Below the pieces are notes generated by a model that made no database searches, was not told where the DNA came from, and was given only the letters and a program-made list of their open reading frames with translations. A program made the translations under genes and the position numbers. From Paenibacillus faecis (GTDB lineage: Bacteria; Bacillota; Bacilli; Paenibacillales; Paenibacillaceae), in contig NZ_VSDO01000001.1 in the NCBI RefSeq assembly GCF_008084145.1, positions 1,626,840-1,690,839 of the forward strand: a stretch of 64,000 bases of DNA, in the 5' to 3' direction. Positions 8,274 through 16,286 of the stretch are shown in pieces. Position 1 is the stretch's first letter. The number at the start of each line of letters is the position of its first letter.

Positions 8274-8978
8274 ATGGAGAAACTACTGGAGCAGTTGAAA
8301 GGACAGCTGATCGTATCCTGTCAAGCCTATCCCGGCGAGGCGCTGTACGGCAGCCATATCATGGCGGCCATGGCCAACGCCGCCAAGGACGGAGGGGCAG
8401 CGGCCATCCGGGCCAACTCGCCGCAGGATGTGACGGCGATTAAAGAAGGGTGCGGCCTGCCGGTCATCGGGATCTGGAAGCGGAGCTATCCGGGCTCGGA
8501 CGTCTACATTACGCCCTGCCTGTCCGATGCGGAGCTGATTTTTGCAGCCGGCGCCGACATCGTCGCCGTGGATGCCACGGGGCGGGAACGGCCCGGAGGG
8601 GAAACGCTGGAAGGGCTGGTGTCCGGCATCCGGAGGCAGCCGGGCCGGCTCCTGATGGCCGATGTTTCGACCGTGGAAGAAGGGATCGCCGCGGCCGCGC
8701 TCGGCTTCGATCTGATCTCCACGACGCTGTCCGGCTATACGCCTTACAGCCCGAAGAGCGACGGGCCGGACTTCCGGCTGGTGGCGGAACTGGCCGCGGC
8801 CGTGCAGGTTCCGGTCATCGCCGAGGGCCGGATCCACACCCCCGGGGAGGCCGCCGAAGCCTTCCGGGCCGGGGCCTACGCCGTTGTCGTCGGCACGGCG
8901 ATCACCCGACCGCACACGTTGACGGAACAGTTCGCCCGCGCCATACTGGGGGCCGGATCGGCCCGTGACGGCCGATGA
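8274..8978 (+). CDS. nanE: N-acetylmannosamine-6-phosphate 2-epimerase
   Basis: The product has 234 residues and catalyses ManNAc-6-P to GlcNAc-6-P in sialic acid and ManNAc breakdown. The N-terminus (LKGQLIVSCQAYPGEALYG), the lysine in VIGIWKRSYPGSDVYITP, IVAVDATGRERP, LMADVSTVEEG and VIAEGRIHTPGEA are the family's barrel motifs. The ATG at 8274 agrees with family starts; the nearest site, AAAGGAG, is 16 bases away, and an upstream start at 8220 would add an unrelated leader. The stop overlaps the start of the ROK kinase gene (ATGA), so the two are translationally coupled. No sialate lyase (nanA) or transporter is present in the window. Assignment by motif recognition. Confidence 0.9.
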   Translation: MEKLLEQLKGQLIVSCQAYPGEALYGSHIMAAMANAAKDGGAAAIRANSPQDVTAIKEGCGLPVIGIWKRSYPGSDVYITPCLSDAELIFAAGADIVAVDATGRERPGGETLEGLVSGIRRQPGRLLMADVSTVEEGIAAAALGFDLISTTLSGYTPYSPKSDGPDFRLVAELAAAVQVPVIAEGRIHTPGEAAEAFRAGAYAVVVGTAITRPHTLTEQFARAILGAGSARDGR

Positions 8979-9913
8979 ACCGAACGCGCGGAGCGATCGG
9001 CATCGATCTCGGCGGCACCGGCATCAAGTCGGCGCTGATCGGCACGGACGGCGGCGTCCGGCACTTCCGCACCGTGCCGACAGAGGCGGCGCAGGGCCGG
9101 GAGGCCCTCCTGGCGAAGCTGTCCGGCCTGATCGCGGAGCACCGCCGGACCGCCGCGCAGGAGGGAATGGAGCTGCTGGGCGTCGGCGTCGGGACGGCCG
9201 GGACGGTCGATGCGTCCGGCGCGGTCGCCTATGCGACGGAGCATCTGCCCGGCTGGACGGGCACGCCGCTGCGCGAACGGCTTGAACGGGAGACCGGCCT
9301 TCCGGTCGCGGTGATGAACGACGTGCACGCCATCGCGCGGGGAGAACAATGGATGGGGGCCGCGCAGGGACTCCCGAGCTTCGTATGCGTCGCCCTCGGC
9401 ACGGGAATTGGAGGCTGTATCGTGAGGGACGGCGCCATGTTTCCGGGGGACGACGGGTATGCGGGCGGCTTCGGCCACCATATCGTCGCTATGGACGGCC
9501 TCCCCTGCACCTGCGGCAACCGCGGCTGCTGGGAGAACTACGCCTCCGTAACCGGGCTTAAAACGTTGATGCGCGAACAAGAAGCTCCGGACCTCTGGAT
9601 CCGGGACCCGAGACAGCTGTTCGCGGAAGCCCGGTCGGGGAACGGGCAGGCGCTCGATCTGGTCGGCCGGTATGCGGAACGGATCGCGGTGGGCCTCGCC
9701 AATCTGGCGCACACGCTCAACGCCCGCCGTTTTCTGCTGGCGGGAGCCATTACCGCCCAGGGCGATTTCCTGCTGGAGCGAATCGGCGGGCACCTCCGCC
9801 GGATCGTGATGCCCGTCTATTGGGGCGACGGGATTTCCCTTCACGCCGCCGAGTTGGGTGAGCACGCGGGCGTGGTCGGCGCGGCGTCCGCCGTGGCGGG
9901 CATAAAAGATTAA
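8975..9913 (+). CDS. ROK-family sugar kinase, probable ManNAc kinase
   Basis: The product has 312 residues. GIDLGGTGIKSAL is the phosphate-1 loop, MNDVHAIARGE contains the catalytic Asp, and VALGTGIGGCIV is the phosphate-2 loop. CTCGNRGCWE is the ROK CxCGxxGCxE zinc motif. The position usually reading GEIGH is GGFGH here, so the glutamate that commonly contacts the sugar is missing; this may affect substrate choice. Its start overlaps the nanE stop by four bases, so ManNAc phosphorylation followed by epimerisation is the simplest pathway reading. A glucose or other hexose kinase cannot be excluded. Confidence 0.85.
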   Translation: MNRTRGAIGIDLGGTGIKSALIGTDGGVRHFRTVPTEAAQGREALLAKLSGLIAEHRRTAAQEGMELLGVGVGTAGTVDASGAVAYATEHLPGWTGTPLRERLERETGLPVAVMNDVHAIARGEQWMGAAQGLPSFVCVALGTGIGGCIVRDGAMFPGDDGYAGGFGHHIVAMDGLPCTCGNRGCWENYASVTGLKTLMREQEAPDLWIRDPRQLFAEARSGNGQALDLVGRYAERIAVGLANLAHTLNARRFLLAGAITAQGDFLLERIGGHLRRIVMPVYWGDGISLHAAELGEHAGVVGAASAVAGIKD

Positions 9914-9917
9914 GTAA

Positions 9918-9957
9918 AAACAAGCTGACGGGGCCGAAGCCTGTCAGCTTGTTTTTT
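9918..9957 (+). terminator. Bidirectional terminator between ROK and DUF1266 genes
   Basis: AACAAGCTGAC (9919-9929) pairs with GTCAGCTTGTT (9943-9953), followed by T's, with A's before the left arm. It lies between two convergent genes ending at 9913 and 9960 and probably serves both. Confidence 0.85.
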
Positions 9958-9959
9958 GA

Positions 9960-10610
9960 CTAATGATGCAGTTTCACTTGAACCAGCGGGCTGTCCTGGA
10001 CCGTCAGCAGCCTCCTCAACCGCCCCTGTGCATCCCTCACGTAATAAGCCGGATCATCGATGGCATAAAACTCCAAGCCGACGGCAAAGCTCATGCAGTA
10101 GTCGTACCAATCCCCGTACCGCGTTCTGGCGAGCTTTACGGCCTGCCCCACATAGTTCCAGGCTTCCTCGCCGGTCAGCCATTTCAATTGTTCCGCCATC
10201 AGCGATTTGAGCACAATGAACGAACAATCATATCCCGTTAATCCGCCGGCAGGCATCCGGCGCAAATAGTGGTTCACGACCGACATTTTGTGCCGGATGA
10301 GCGGGTCCGAACCCGATGCGATACGGCGGCCGCGTTCCGCTTCGGGAAGCAGGATCAACTCCTGATACATATTATCGAACTCTTCGCGGAGACCTACGGA
10401 CATCTGCCATTCGAGATGCTGTTTCAATTGCTCCGGCGTGTCGATATGGTGCTGCTCGGACAGGATCCTTTTATTTTTGATGGTGCCGAGATACATTTTC
10501 TCGGGATGCGCAATATAATATTCCGCATTGGGCCCCATATTGATGAAGGAAAGCATGGCATGCGCCAACGGCTTCCATTTCTTGCGCATTTCTTCAACGG
10601 TTGGCGTCAT
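9960..10610 (-). CDS. DUF1266-like protein, downstream of J-domain-like gene (copy 1)
   Basis: The product is 216 residues from the ATG at 10610, one base after the stop of the J-domain-like gene, with AGGGGG ten bases upstream; earlier in-frame starts lie inside that gene. There is no signal peptide or membrane segment. The C-terminal half has the DUF1266-like pattern: YDCSFIVLKSLMAEQLKW, then EEAWNYVGQAVKLAR, then WYDYCMSFAVGLEFY, a helical core with conserved aromatic residues. The 213-residue protein at 18292-18933 is a paralogue placed the same way after a second J-domain-like gene. In E. coli, as I recall, the DUF1266 genes ybeR and ybeU neighbour the J-domain genes djlB and djlC. Function unknown; the tight coupling implies work with the J-like partner. 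Confidence 0.7.
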   Translation of the reverse strand: MTPTVEEMRKKWKPLAHAMLSFINMGPNAEYYIAHPEKMYLGTIKNKRILSEQHHIDTPEQLKQHLEWQMSVGLREEFDNMYQELILLPEAERGRRIASGSDPLIRHKMSVVNHYLRRMPAGGLTGYDCSFIVLKSLMAEQLKWLTGEEAWNYVGQAVKLARTRYGDWYDYCMSFAVGLEFYAIDDPAYYVRDAQGRLRRLLTVQDSPLVQVKLHH

Positions 10611-10611
10611 A

Positions 10612-12600
10612 CTATGCGTTCCCCCTGTCTGTGTCTCCGTCATACAACAGGAACCGTTTGTTTCGGATAATGTTCTTGATAAGCCGGACATAAAGCAAAA
10701 ATAAGGCCACGATATAGAACCACGCGATCACGGGAACATCCCGGTGCAAATCGCTGCCTTTCAAGCCGTCCCTGATGTTGACGTAAAAATCCCTCGAGGA
10801 CAAGGTGCCGTAGTTTCCCTGTTTGGCCCAACTGTCCTTGAACGCTTTTAATGCGGGAGAAGATATCTCCCTGACAATGCCTTCCGCCTCGATCGAGCCG
10901 CTTTCGAAAATCTGCTTGCTCTGCTTGTAATCGGTAAGCAGGATGACGGACATCCCTCCTATTCGCCCTCGGCAGATATAACCGGTTAACCGGTCGAACA
11001 AGTCTCTTTGCTCGGCTTCTTTTTGAGCCATATAGGAAATCAGGTTGTTGCCGTCCCCGTCCTTCTCCTTCAGTTCCAGCTCCAATGTACCGGTGTAAAA
11101 CGCTTTGTCCATGTTCAGCCGCACCGGGCTTCCCGGAGGCAGTTGCTCCAACTCGTCCGCCGTTAAAACCAAAGGCGCCTCGGGAGGATGGACCCACTGG
11201 TTCACATAAGTCCACACCGGCATTTGCACATGTTTATTCCAAGTGATGGCCAATAAAATATGCAATACCGCGATCAACGCCAGGCTCATCCACTTCATGA
11301 GCAGCAGTTGGCCGAATCTGCGGACCGTCCTGGCCGGGGAATGCTTCCCCCATTCGCGTTGAATCCGCCGCATTTGGCTCCGCCGCTCTTTGTTCGATTT
11401 GGGAAGGCCGTGGACATATCCATCGAGTTTAGCCAGATTTACAATGGCCTCCATGTCATTCTCGCGAAGCTCCAGCATCAGCATATAGAACTGCCTTGCC
11501 CGCTCCGGCTCGTTCAAACGCATACAGCACTGCCCGGATAAAGATAATACCTCCGGATCGCGGGGTCTGAGCTGACGCAGCCGGTCCAATTCCTCCCGCG
11601 CCTCCGCCGAGCGATCCATCTCCAGGAGAAGCCCCGCCCGGATCATGCGTATTTCCTCGTCCTCGGGAAAAATCCCCAGAATCCGGTCGCAAGCCGACAA
11701 CGCCTTCCCCCAGTCTTCAACCTGCCGGAAAAACTCAATTTGCAAATAAAGGATCTGCGTATCTTTGTCAAAAATATCAAGCGCTTTTTCCAAGGCCCAC
11801 CGTGCATCCTCCATCTTGTGATCCTGCATGGCCAGGGCGAAATCTTCGCGGTAGAGCAGGTAGGCCTCGTGGTCCTCCACCTCCTCAGCCGCAAGCAGAT
11901 CGGCATAACCGAGTTTCGCCGCGAGCGAGCCTCTAAACATATAGTCGGAAACTTTGGGATATTGCTCCCGAAAACCGGCGGGGTCCAGCCCCATCCGCTC
12001 TTTGATTCCAAAAGTGCCGTCAAGCAAGGCCCATACTTCGCCGGAGAGAAAATAATGTTCCTCCAGATACTCCAGCACCTCGTCCGCCAACCGGCCCTGG
12101 CTGCCCAACTGCCAAAGCACATCGCTGTTCAACAGCCCGGTCCACAGCGAAAGATCGAACCTGGACGGGAAGTTCCGGTACAAATCGTCCAGCGCATCCA
12201 TGAACTCTTCAACGAGTTCCGCAGGCGACTTTTTGGGCAGCCGATCCTCCGGTTCCCAGCGAAGTTTCGGCAGAGCCCGGGAAAGCGGCGATGTCAGGAG
12301 ATCCTCCTCCGTTTCTTCCCCTGATCCGTACTCATCTTCTGTATCTTCCGAGTCTTCCGAGTCTCCCCAGTTGTCCTCCCCATCGTCTTCCTCGTTATCG
12401 TCCGTAAATCCGATGCCGTCCTCCATCCCGGAAAGGCTTTGTTTGGCTAGCTTCATCGCCTCGTCGAACGCTTCCCGCAGGCGTTGATAGCCTTCCGGAT
12501 CATCCTCGGGATGATGCTTTTTCAGCAACCGGGCGTAAGCTCTGCGGATCTGCTTCTCGTCCTCCGTCGGACGAAGATCCAGAATTGTCCAAATATTCAA
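10612..12600 (-). CDS. Membrane J-domain-like TPR protein (copy 1)
   Basis: The product is 662 residues if it starts at the TTG at 12600, which aligns with the ATG of the paralogue at 16287 and has the same AGGTGG site at the same 11-base distance; a GTG at 12615 is the alternative. Residues 1-60 form a J-like domain (IRRAYARLLKKHHPEDDPEG), in which the usual HPD reads HPE. A strongly acidic linker follows (about 65-105). Residues 270-400 hold three or four TPR-like helix pairs. A membrane segment at about 435-455 and another near residues 625-645 flank a 170-residue domain that is probably outside the cytoplasm. It resembles DjlB/DjlC-type membrane J proteins in outline. It is cotranscribed with the DUF1266-like gene. 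No Hsp70 gene is nearby. Confidence 0.75.
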   Translation of the reverse strand: MNIWTILDLRPTEDEKQIRRAYARLLKKHHPEDDPEGYQRLREAFDEAMKLAKQSLSGMEDGIGFTDDNEEDDGEDNWGDSEDSEDTEDEYGSGEETEEDLLTSPLSRALPKLRWEPEDRLPKKSPAELVEEFMDALDDLYRNFPSRFDLSLWTGLLNSDVLWQLGSQGRLADEVLEYLEEHYFLSGEVWALLDGTFGIKERMGLDPAGFREQYPKVSDYMFRGSLAAKLGYADLLAAEEVEDHEAYLLYREDFALAMQDHKMEDARWALEKALDIFDKDTQILYLQIEFFRQVEDWGKALSACDRILGIFPEDEEIRMIRAGLLLEMDRSAEAREELDRLRQLRPRDPEVLSLSGQCCMRLNEPERARQFYMLMLELRENDMEAIVNLAKLDGYVHGLPKSNKERRSQMRRIQREWGKHSPARTVRRFGQLLLMKWMSLALIAVLHILLAITWNKHVQMPVWTYVNQWVHPPEAPLVLTADELEQLPPGSPVRLNMDKAFYTGTLELELKEKDGDGNNLISYMAQKEAEQRDLFDRLTGYICRGRIGGMSVILLTDYKQSKQIFESGSIEAEGIVREISSPALKAFKDSWAKQGNYGTLSSRDFYVNIRDGLKGSDLHRDVPVIAWFYIVALFLLYVRLIKNIIRNKRFLLYDGDTDRGNA

Positions 12601-12861
12601 GCTGTAGCCCACCACCTGATGTTATATTTTTGATTCTCTCTTGATGAATAGCTAGTTTTATTATCGACAAGGAGCCCTTGGGTTTTAATGCCTGCCATCC
12701 GTTGCTCTCCGGCGGAGGGATGCCTAATTAACAATCCTGAAATGGGCCTCCGATAAATGTATTAATAGTAACTTTCTAGGTTGAACTATTGATTTGCCTA
12801 TTAGGCAGGTGGGTATGGGGATTCTTTTCGCACTCCTGGTATACAGCTCATGGTTTGGTCA

Positions 12862-12887
12862 AATTAAAGGGAATTCTTCCCGTTAAT
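12862..12887. repeat. Imperfect palindromic intergenic repeat
   Basis: AATTAAAGGGAA... and ...TTCCCGTTAATT arms, a copy of the same family as 867-1001. The rest of 12616-12928 shows no gene; it contains TAGTTCAACCTA on the minus strand (12779-12790), a 12-mer that recurs on the plus strand at 16242-16253 upstream of the second J-like gene. Confidence 0.5.
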
Positions 12888-12973
12888 TCGGTGCCTATAC
12901 GGTTGCGGAGGCGATTTAGCTGGAAAACTGGACCTCCGTCAAGAAAGTGGACACTATTTTTTTGGCTTTCATG

Positions 12974-13810
12974 TTAAGCCGACTTTTTCTTCTTTTGCAA
13001 TTGAGCCGCAAAGCGTACTGGGGACATATATCCCAATGCTCCATGGATTCGTTTCCGGTTATAAAAGAACTCAATGTATTCAAATATTTCTTCGTATGCC
13101 TGCTGCTGCGTCTTAAATTTGGTGCAGTAGATGAGTTCTTTTTTGAGAATACTATGGAACGATTCAATACAAGCGTTATCGTAACAGTTGCCTTTGCGGC
13201 TCATGCTGGCTTTCATCCGTAAGGTTTTTAGTCTCTTTCTGTATTCATCCGAAGCATATTGAGATCCACGATCTGAGTGGTGAAGCACTTTTCTTTTAGG
13301 CTTTTTAGCTGCATACGCATCATCCAGCGCTCCTAGTACTAATTCTGTTGTCATTCGCTCTCCTAAGCGCCATCCTACAATTTCACGCGTACAAAGATCC
13401 ATAATACTGGCCAAATACAGCCGGCGTTCGGTGCATCGAATATAGGTAATGTCCGCTACCCAAACTTTATTAGGTTCATTGACTTTAAACTTTTGGTCCA
13501 ATACATTCGGTGCAATCGGAAAGTCATGATTAGAGTCCGTTGTTCTTACTTTAAATTTCCTAGCTACACAAGAACGCAATCCCATTTCGTTCATGTAGTT
13601 GCTTACTGTACGCTCCGTAATCTCACAGTTCTCTTGATGGAGTAATTTCGTGATTTTGGGGCTGCCATACCGTTTCTTGTTATCGTAAAAGTGAAACCTA
13701 ATCCGCTCCATGATTCGAGCCTTACGTAACTCCTGCTGGCTTGGTTTAGCTGATTTCCATTTGTAATAACCGCTCCGGGATACTTCCAGGACTCGACACA
13801 TCTTCTCCAC
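12974..13810 (-). CDS. IS3-family transposase OrfB (DDE integrase core)
   Basis: The 278-codon frame from the internal ATG at 13810 encodes the catalytic part. VWVADITYIR has the first Asp, HHSDRGSQYAS the second, and ACIESFHSILKKELIY the Glu and the K seven residues later: the DDE triad of IS3 elements. In nature OrfB is normally made as the OrfAB fusion; the -1 frame is open upstream of 13810 and joins OrfA at the A6G slippery site at 13882-13888, adding the conserved stretch LRFQFIEAHSSEFSVEKM. All motifs are present, so the transposase is probably active. Confidence 0.92.
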   Translation of the reverse strand: MEKMCRVLEVSRSGYYKWKSAKPSQQELRKARIMERIRFHFYDNKKRYGSPKITKLLHQENCEITERTVSNYMNEMGLRSCVARKFKVRTTDSNHDFPIAPNVLDQKFKVNEPNKVWVADITYIRCTERRLYLASIMDLCTREIVGWRLGERMTTELVLGALDDAYAAKKPKRKVLHHSDRGSQYASDEYRKRLKTLRMKASMSRKGNCYDNACIESFHSILKKELIYCTKFKTQQQAYEEIFEYIEFFYNRKRIHGALGYMSPVRFAAQLQKKKKSA

Positions 13811-13848
13811 CGAAAACTCGGAGCTATGAGCTTCAATGAATTGGAACC

Positions 13849-14166
13849 TCAGTTCTTTGGTTTGCTGAAGATGTGAACCGCCTTTTTTACGATTGCTAAC
13901 TCCTCTTTCGTATCCGCCAATTCTTGGTCCTTGAGCTTCAGTTCTTTCTCCTTCTCTTTCAGGAGTCGCTCCATTTCACGGAGTTTCTCTTGACTTGCCA
14001 AAGGTTCGTTTTCAAATGTTCTGTACTTTGCTTTCCATTGATGCAAGGTCTTTGCAGGGATATTCAATTCCTCAGCGATCTCCGGCATGGATTTCGTCTG
14101 TTCCTGAATGTATTTCACCGTCTTTCTCTTAAACTCCTCATTAAATCGTTGCCGCTGTTCACCCAT
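13849..14166 (-). CDS. IS3-family transposase OrfA (HTH)
   Basis: The product has 105 residues, with an AGGAGG-type site before the ATG at 14166. The N-terminal half is a helix-turn-helix (MPEIAEELNIPAKTLHQWKA) and the C-terminal half is a leucine-zipper-like coiled coil rich in E/K/L. It binds the element's ends and can be fused to OrfB by frameshifting near its 3' end. Confidence 0.9.
   Translation of the reverse strand: MGEQRQRFNEEFKRKTVKYIQEQTKSMPEIAEELNIPAKTLHQWKAKYRTFENEPLASQEKLREMERLLKEKEKELKLKDQELADTKEELAIVKKAVHIFSKPKN
13882..13888 (-). other. Programmed -1 frameshift site (A6G) of the IS3 element
   Basis: On the minus strand the heptamer reads A AAA AAG in the OrfA frame (codons for V-K-K-A). 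Slipping back one base continues into GGC GGT TCA, the open frame that leads without a stop into OrfB. This is the standard IS150-group arrangement. Confidence 0.85.
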
Positions 14167-14238
14167 GTGAACACCTCCTAATTTAAACTCTATTATTAAG
14201 GTTCTTTTATAAGGTGTCCACTTTTAATTCTAGTTGCA

Positions 14239-14565
14239 AACCTCCCGCTAATCCGCTTGAAATAATGCATATCGGCCATTCGGCCACAAAATAGATGGAG
14301 CTTTTCCCGTTAAATCTTGCTCAAGAGCCAAAAGCGGTACATTAGCGGGAGATTTTCCCGTTATATCTAGACGCCCCATCAGACAACCTTGGTTTGCGTA
14401 GAATTTCTGCACATCTACAACTCTTGAGCAACACCTTTCTATTCGACGGAGCCCTTTTTCCCTTTGAAAGCTAATAGATGAATCGTGATAAGAGCTTTTT
14501 ACGCCGCTATTTTGTCGAATTCGCCTTAATTCTGGGAAATAGCCGCTTTTAAGGGTCTTATTTTA
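14239..14565. repeat. Intergenic spacer made of short repeats between the two insertion sequences
   Basis: No gene is seen. Palindromic units of the TTAGCGGG family lie at 14290-14314 and 14341-14365. A segment CAGACAACCTTG... (from 14386) followed by TAGAATTTCTGCA recurs at about 21347-21377. From about 14459 to 14565 the sequence matches the interior of the MITE at 1045-1150 (shared CCCTTTGAA, TATTTTGTCGAATTCG, CTTATTTTA). Confidence 0.55.
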
Positions 14566-16026
14566 CACTAGCGTTGCATTAAGTAATTTGATTATGAATA
14601 ATTCCCCTAAATTTACTTTTAATCAATATTTTTACATTATGTTTTTCTTGGTTAAACAAAAAAAGCTAAGGGGGAAAAGGCCCTACGCATTATCCTTTTT
14701 TTTGAAAATTACTATTCCTGTTCATTTGTCATTAGCGTATGATCAGTCTCGGCTCCATTGACTTCTTTGCTTTTTTTGGTGGCCTGCCATTTCGCTTGGT
14801 TCGCCCCTTCGAGGTTCGTGTTGGCTTGCGGTAGAGGGCTTTCATCAGATCTTCCCACGGCTTTTCCGCATAGATACGAATCAGTTGAAGAAGATCCCAC
14901 ATCGATTTTTTACAGTCCAGGGTCAACTTGACGAGCAAGCATAAAGCATAGGCGATTAAAGCGATATACATTTGGTTCCAGATGACTTCTGGCGTATATC
15001 CATGTGGTTTAACTAATCGAATATGCTGTTTGACCCACTTAAAAAACAACTCGATGTGCCAACGATTTCGGTAAATCTCAGCGATTTGGTGTGCAGACAA
15101 GTCAAAACGGTTCGTTACAAGGCGATAAGTACGCTTCTGGTCATCATAAAACTCAATTAGGCGAAAAACCCCAGGCAAGCCCGGAAGCTTCACATCAGCA
15201 TCACGGATGAAACCCTTCTGTCTTTTGGGCAGTTCCCTTTCCCGGATGATCGTTAGCCGGCTATTTTCCTTGACGCGACATACAAATTTGATCTTGTCCT
15301 CTAGCCATTGTTGAAAATGCTCGTACACTTGGTAACCACGATCCATCACATAAGTCGCGTCTTTGTCGACCGTGAATTCAAGAGCCACTTCATGGTCCGC
15401 GATATCCTTGGTGGAGGCGATGATTTTACCCGGATACATGGTTTTGGAGTCCACCACGACCAAGGAGGTGTGCATCTTCGCGCCGTGATTGGTTTCTGAA
15501 CAGTAGCACCATTTTGCGAGAATAGGTGGCAGAGTAACTCCCGTCGAATCTAAGAGATTTAGTTTACCAATACCCGGAGTAATTCCCTTCAAGTTCTTCG
15601 TTTGCTGCTTGATTCGTTCCATGATCGAGAAAAAGAGCGTTTGAAGATTTGCCATAGGCAGTTGCTTCATTTTTCGTGATAACTGGGCAGCACTGATACT
15701 TTCGAGTTGAAGGAATTTCTGAAAATCGCGATTGGCGGCTAAATGCTCTGCTATCACTTTATAGGAACCGCGCTGGTGCAACTGAGCCTCAATAAACAGA
15801 AGAGTCGCAGAACCGACAAAAAATTTCCGGGCACGATAATCCAAAGATGTATTACGAGAAGGGTCCACATTTAATAACTTTAGACATTGACAAATGACAG
15901 TTTGATTAGGTACGTTATCCATAGTCATCTCCTTATTGTTGAGGCGTTTTTATGGATAACGCGAGGGTAACTCAACAATAGGAGATGTCTTCTTTTTTGT
16001 CTGCGAAATTTAATGCAACGCTAGTG
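14566..16026 (-). mobile_element. IS4-family insertion sequence, intact
   Basis: The element is 1461 bp and bounded by perfect 17-bp inverted repeats: CACTAGCGTTGCATTAA at 14566-14582 and its complement at 16010-16026. The target duplication CTTATTTTA (9 bp) lies at 14557-14565 and 16027-16035. Removing the element joins two halves of a repeat homologous to the interior of the MITE at 1005-1335. A single transposase gene occupies most of it. Confidence 0.92.
14732..15922 (-). CDS. IS4-family DDE transposase
   Basis: The product has 396 residues from the ATG at 15922, six bases after AAGGAG; the ATG two codons earlier overlaps that site. LLDSTGVTLP has the first Asp, YVMDRGYQVYEHF the second, and YRNRWHIELFFKWVK is the exact Y-(2)-R-(3)-E-(6)-K signature of IS4-family transposases. 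The C-terminus is very basic. Length and motifs are complete, so it is probably functional and could also mobilise the MITE at 1005-1335, which has the same kind of ends. Confidence 0.92.
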   Translation of the reverse strand: MDNVPNQTVICQCLKLLNVDPSRNTSLDYRARKFFVGSATLLFIEAQLHQRGSYKVIAEHLAANRDFQKFLQLESISAAQLSRKMKQLPMANLQTLFFSIMERIKQQTKNLKGITPGIGKLNLLDSTGVTLPPILAKWCYCSETNHGAKMHTSLVVVDSKTMYPGKIIASTKDIADHEVALEFTVDKDATYVMDRGYQVYEHFQQWLEDKIKFVCRVKENSRLTIIRERELPKRQKGFIRDADVKLPGLPGVFRLIEFYDDQKRTYRLVTNRFDLSAHQIAEIYRNRWHIELFFKWVKQHIRLVKPHGYTPEVIWNQMYIALIAYALCLLVKLTLDCKKSMWDLLQLIRIYAEKPWEDLMKALYRKPTRTSKGRTKRNGRPPKKAKKSMEPRLIIR

Positions 16027-16035
16027 CTTATTTTA

Positions 16036-16175
16036 GGAAAAAGAGAGCCAAAACCTGATTATTGGACCCCGAGGCAGAAAATAAGGCCTTTTTTGACCGC
16101 TATTTTCTCGGTTAAAGCGAATCTGGCCGAAATAACGGCCCAAAAGGCCGCTATTGCAGCAACCGCGAGGGTCTA
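16036..16175. repeat. Right half of the repeat interrupted by the IS4 element
   Basis: Matches 1151-1285 closely: shared blocks include AAACCTGATT, GGACCC, ATAAGGCC, TTTTTG.CCGCTATTTT, GAAATAAC and GCCGCTATT. It continues the half at 14459-14565 after removal of the IS and one target copy. The remaining spacer to 16286 shows no gene. Confidence 0.6.
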
Positions 16176-16286
16176 GGGAAATTGTCGATGCTGGTGACGT
16201 ATTTGCCGAAACCGTATCACATTGACCAGCGCCAATTCTTTAGTTCAACCTATCTAGATTTCGTTTGGAAGGTGGATCGCTTTTAG

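Larger units (their letters stand above)
12929..14238 (-). mobile_element. IS3-family (IS150-like) insertion sequence, intact
   Basis: The element is 1310 bp. The ends are TGGACCTCCGTCAAG... (left) and, on the opposite strand, TGCAACTAGAATT... (right); they share TG starts and an inner AAAGTGGACAC block. The 3-bp target duplication AAC lies at 12926-12928 and 14239-14241. Two overlapping frames on the minus strand encode OrfA and OrfB. The element sits inside a palindromic repeat: joining the flanks restores TTTAGCTGG...CCCGCTAAT. Confidence 0.9.

Noticed and set aside
14640..14700. Hairpin with T-run (GGGGGAAAAGGCCC region)
   Set aside because: It is weakly paired and lies within the IS4 element downstream of the transposase; not convincing as a separate terminator.
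14712..14900. Small minus-strand frame overlapping the IS4 transposase end
   Set aside because: Out of frame with the transposase, no binding site, and inside a known element.
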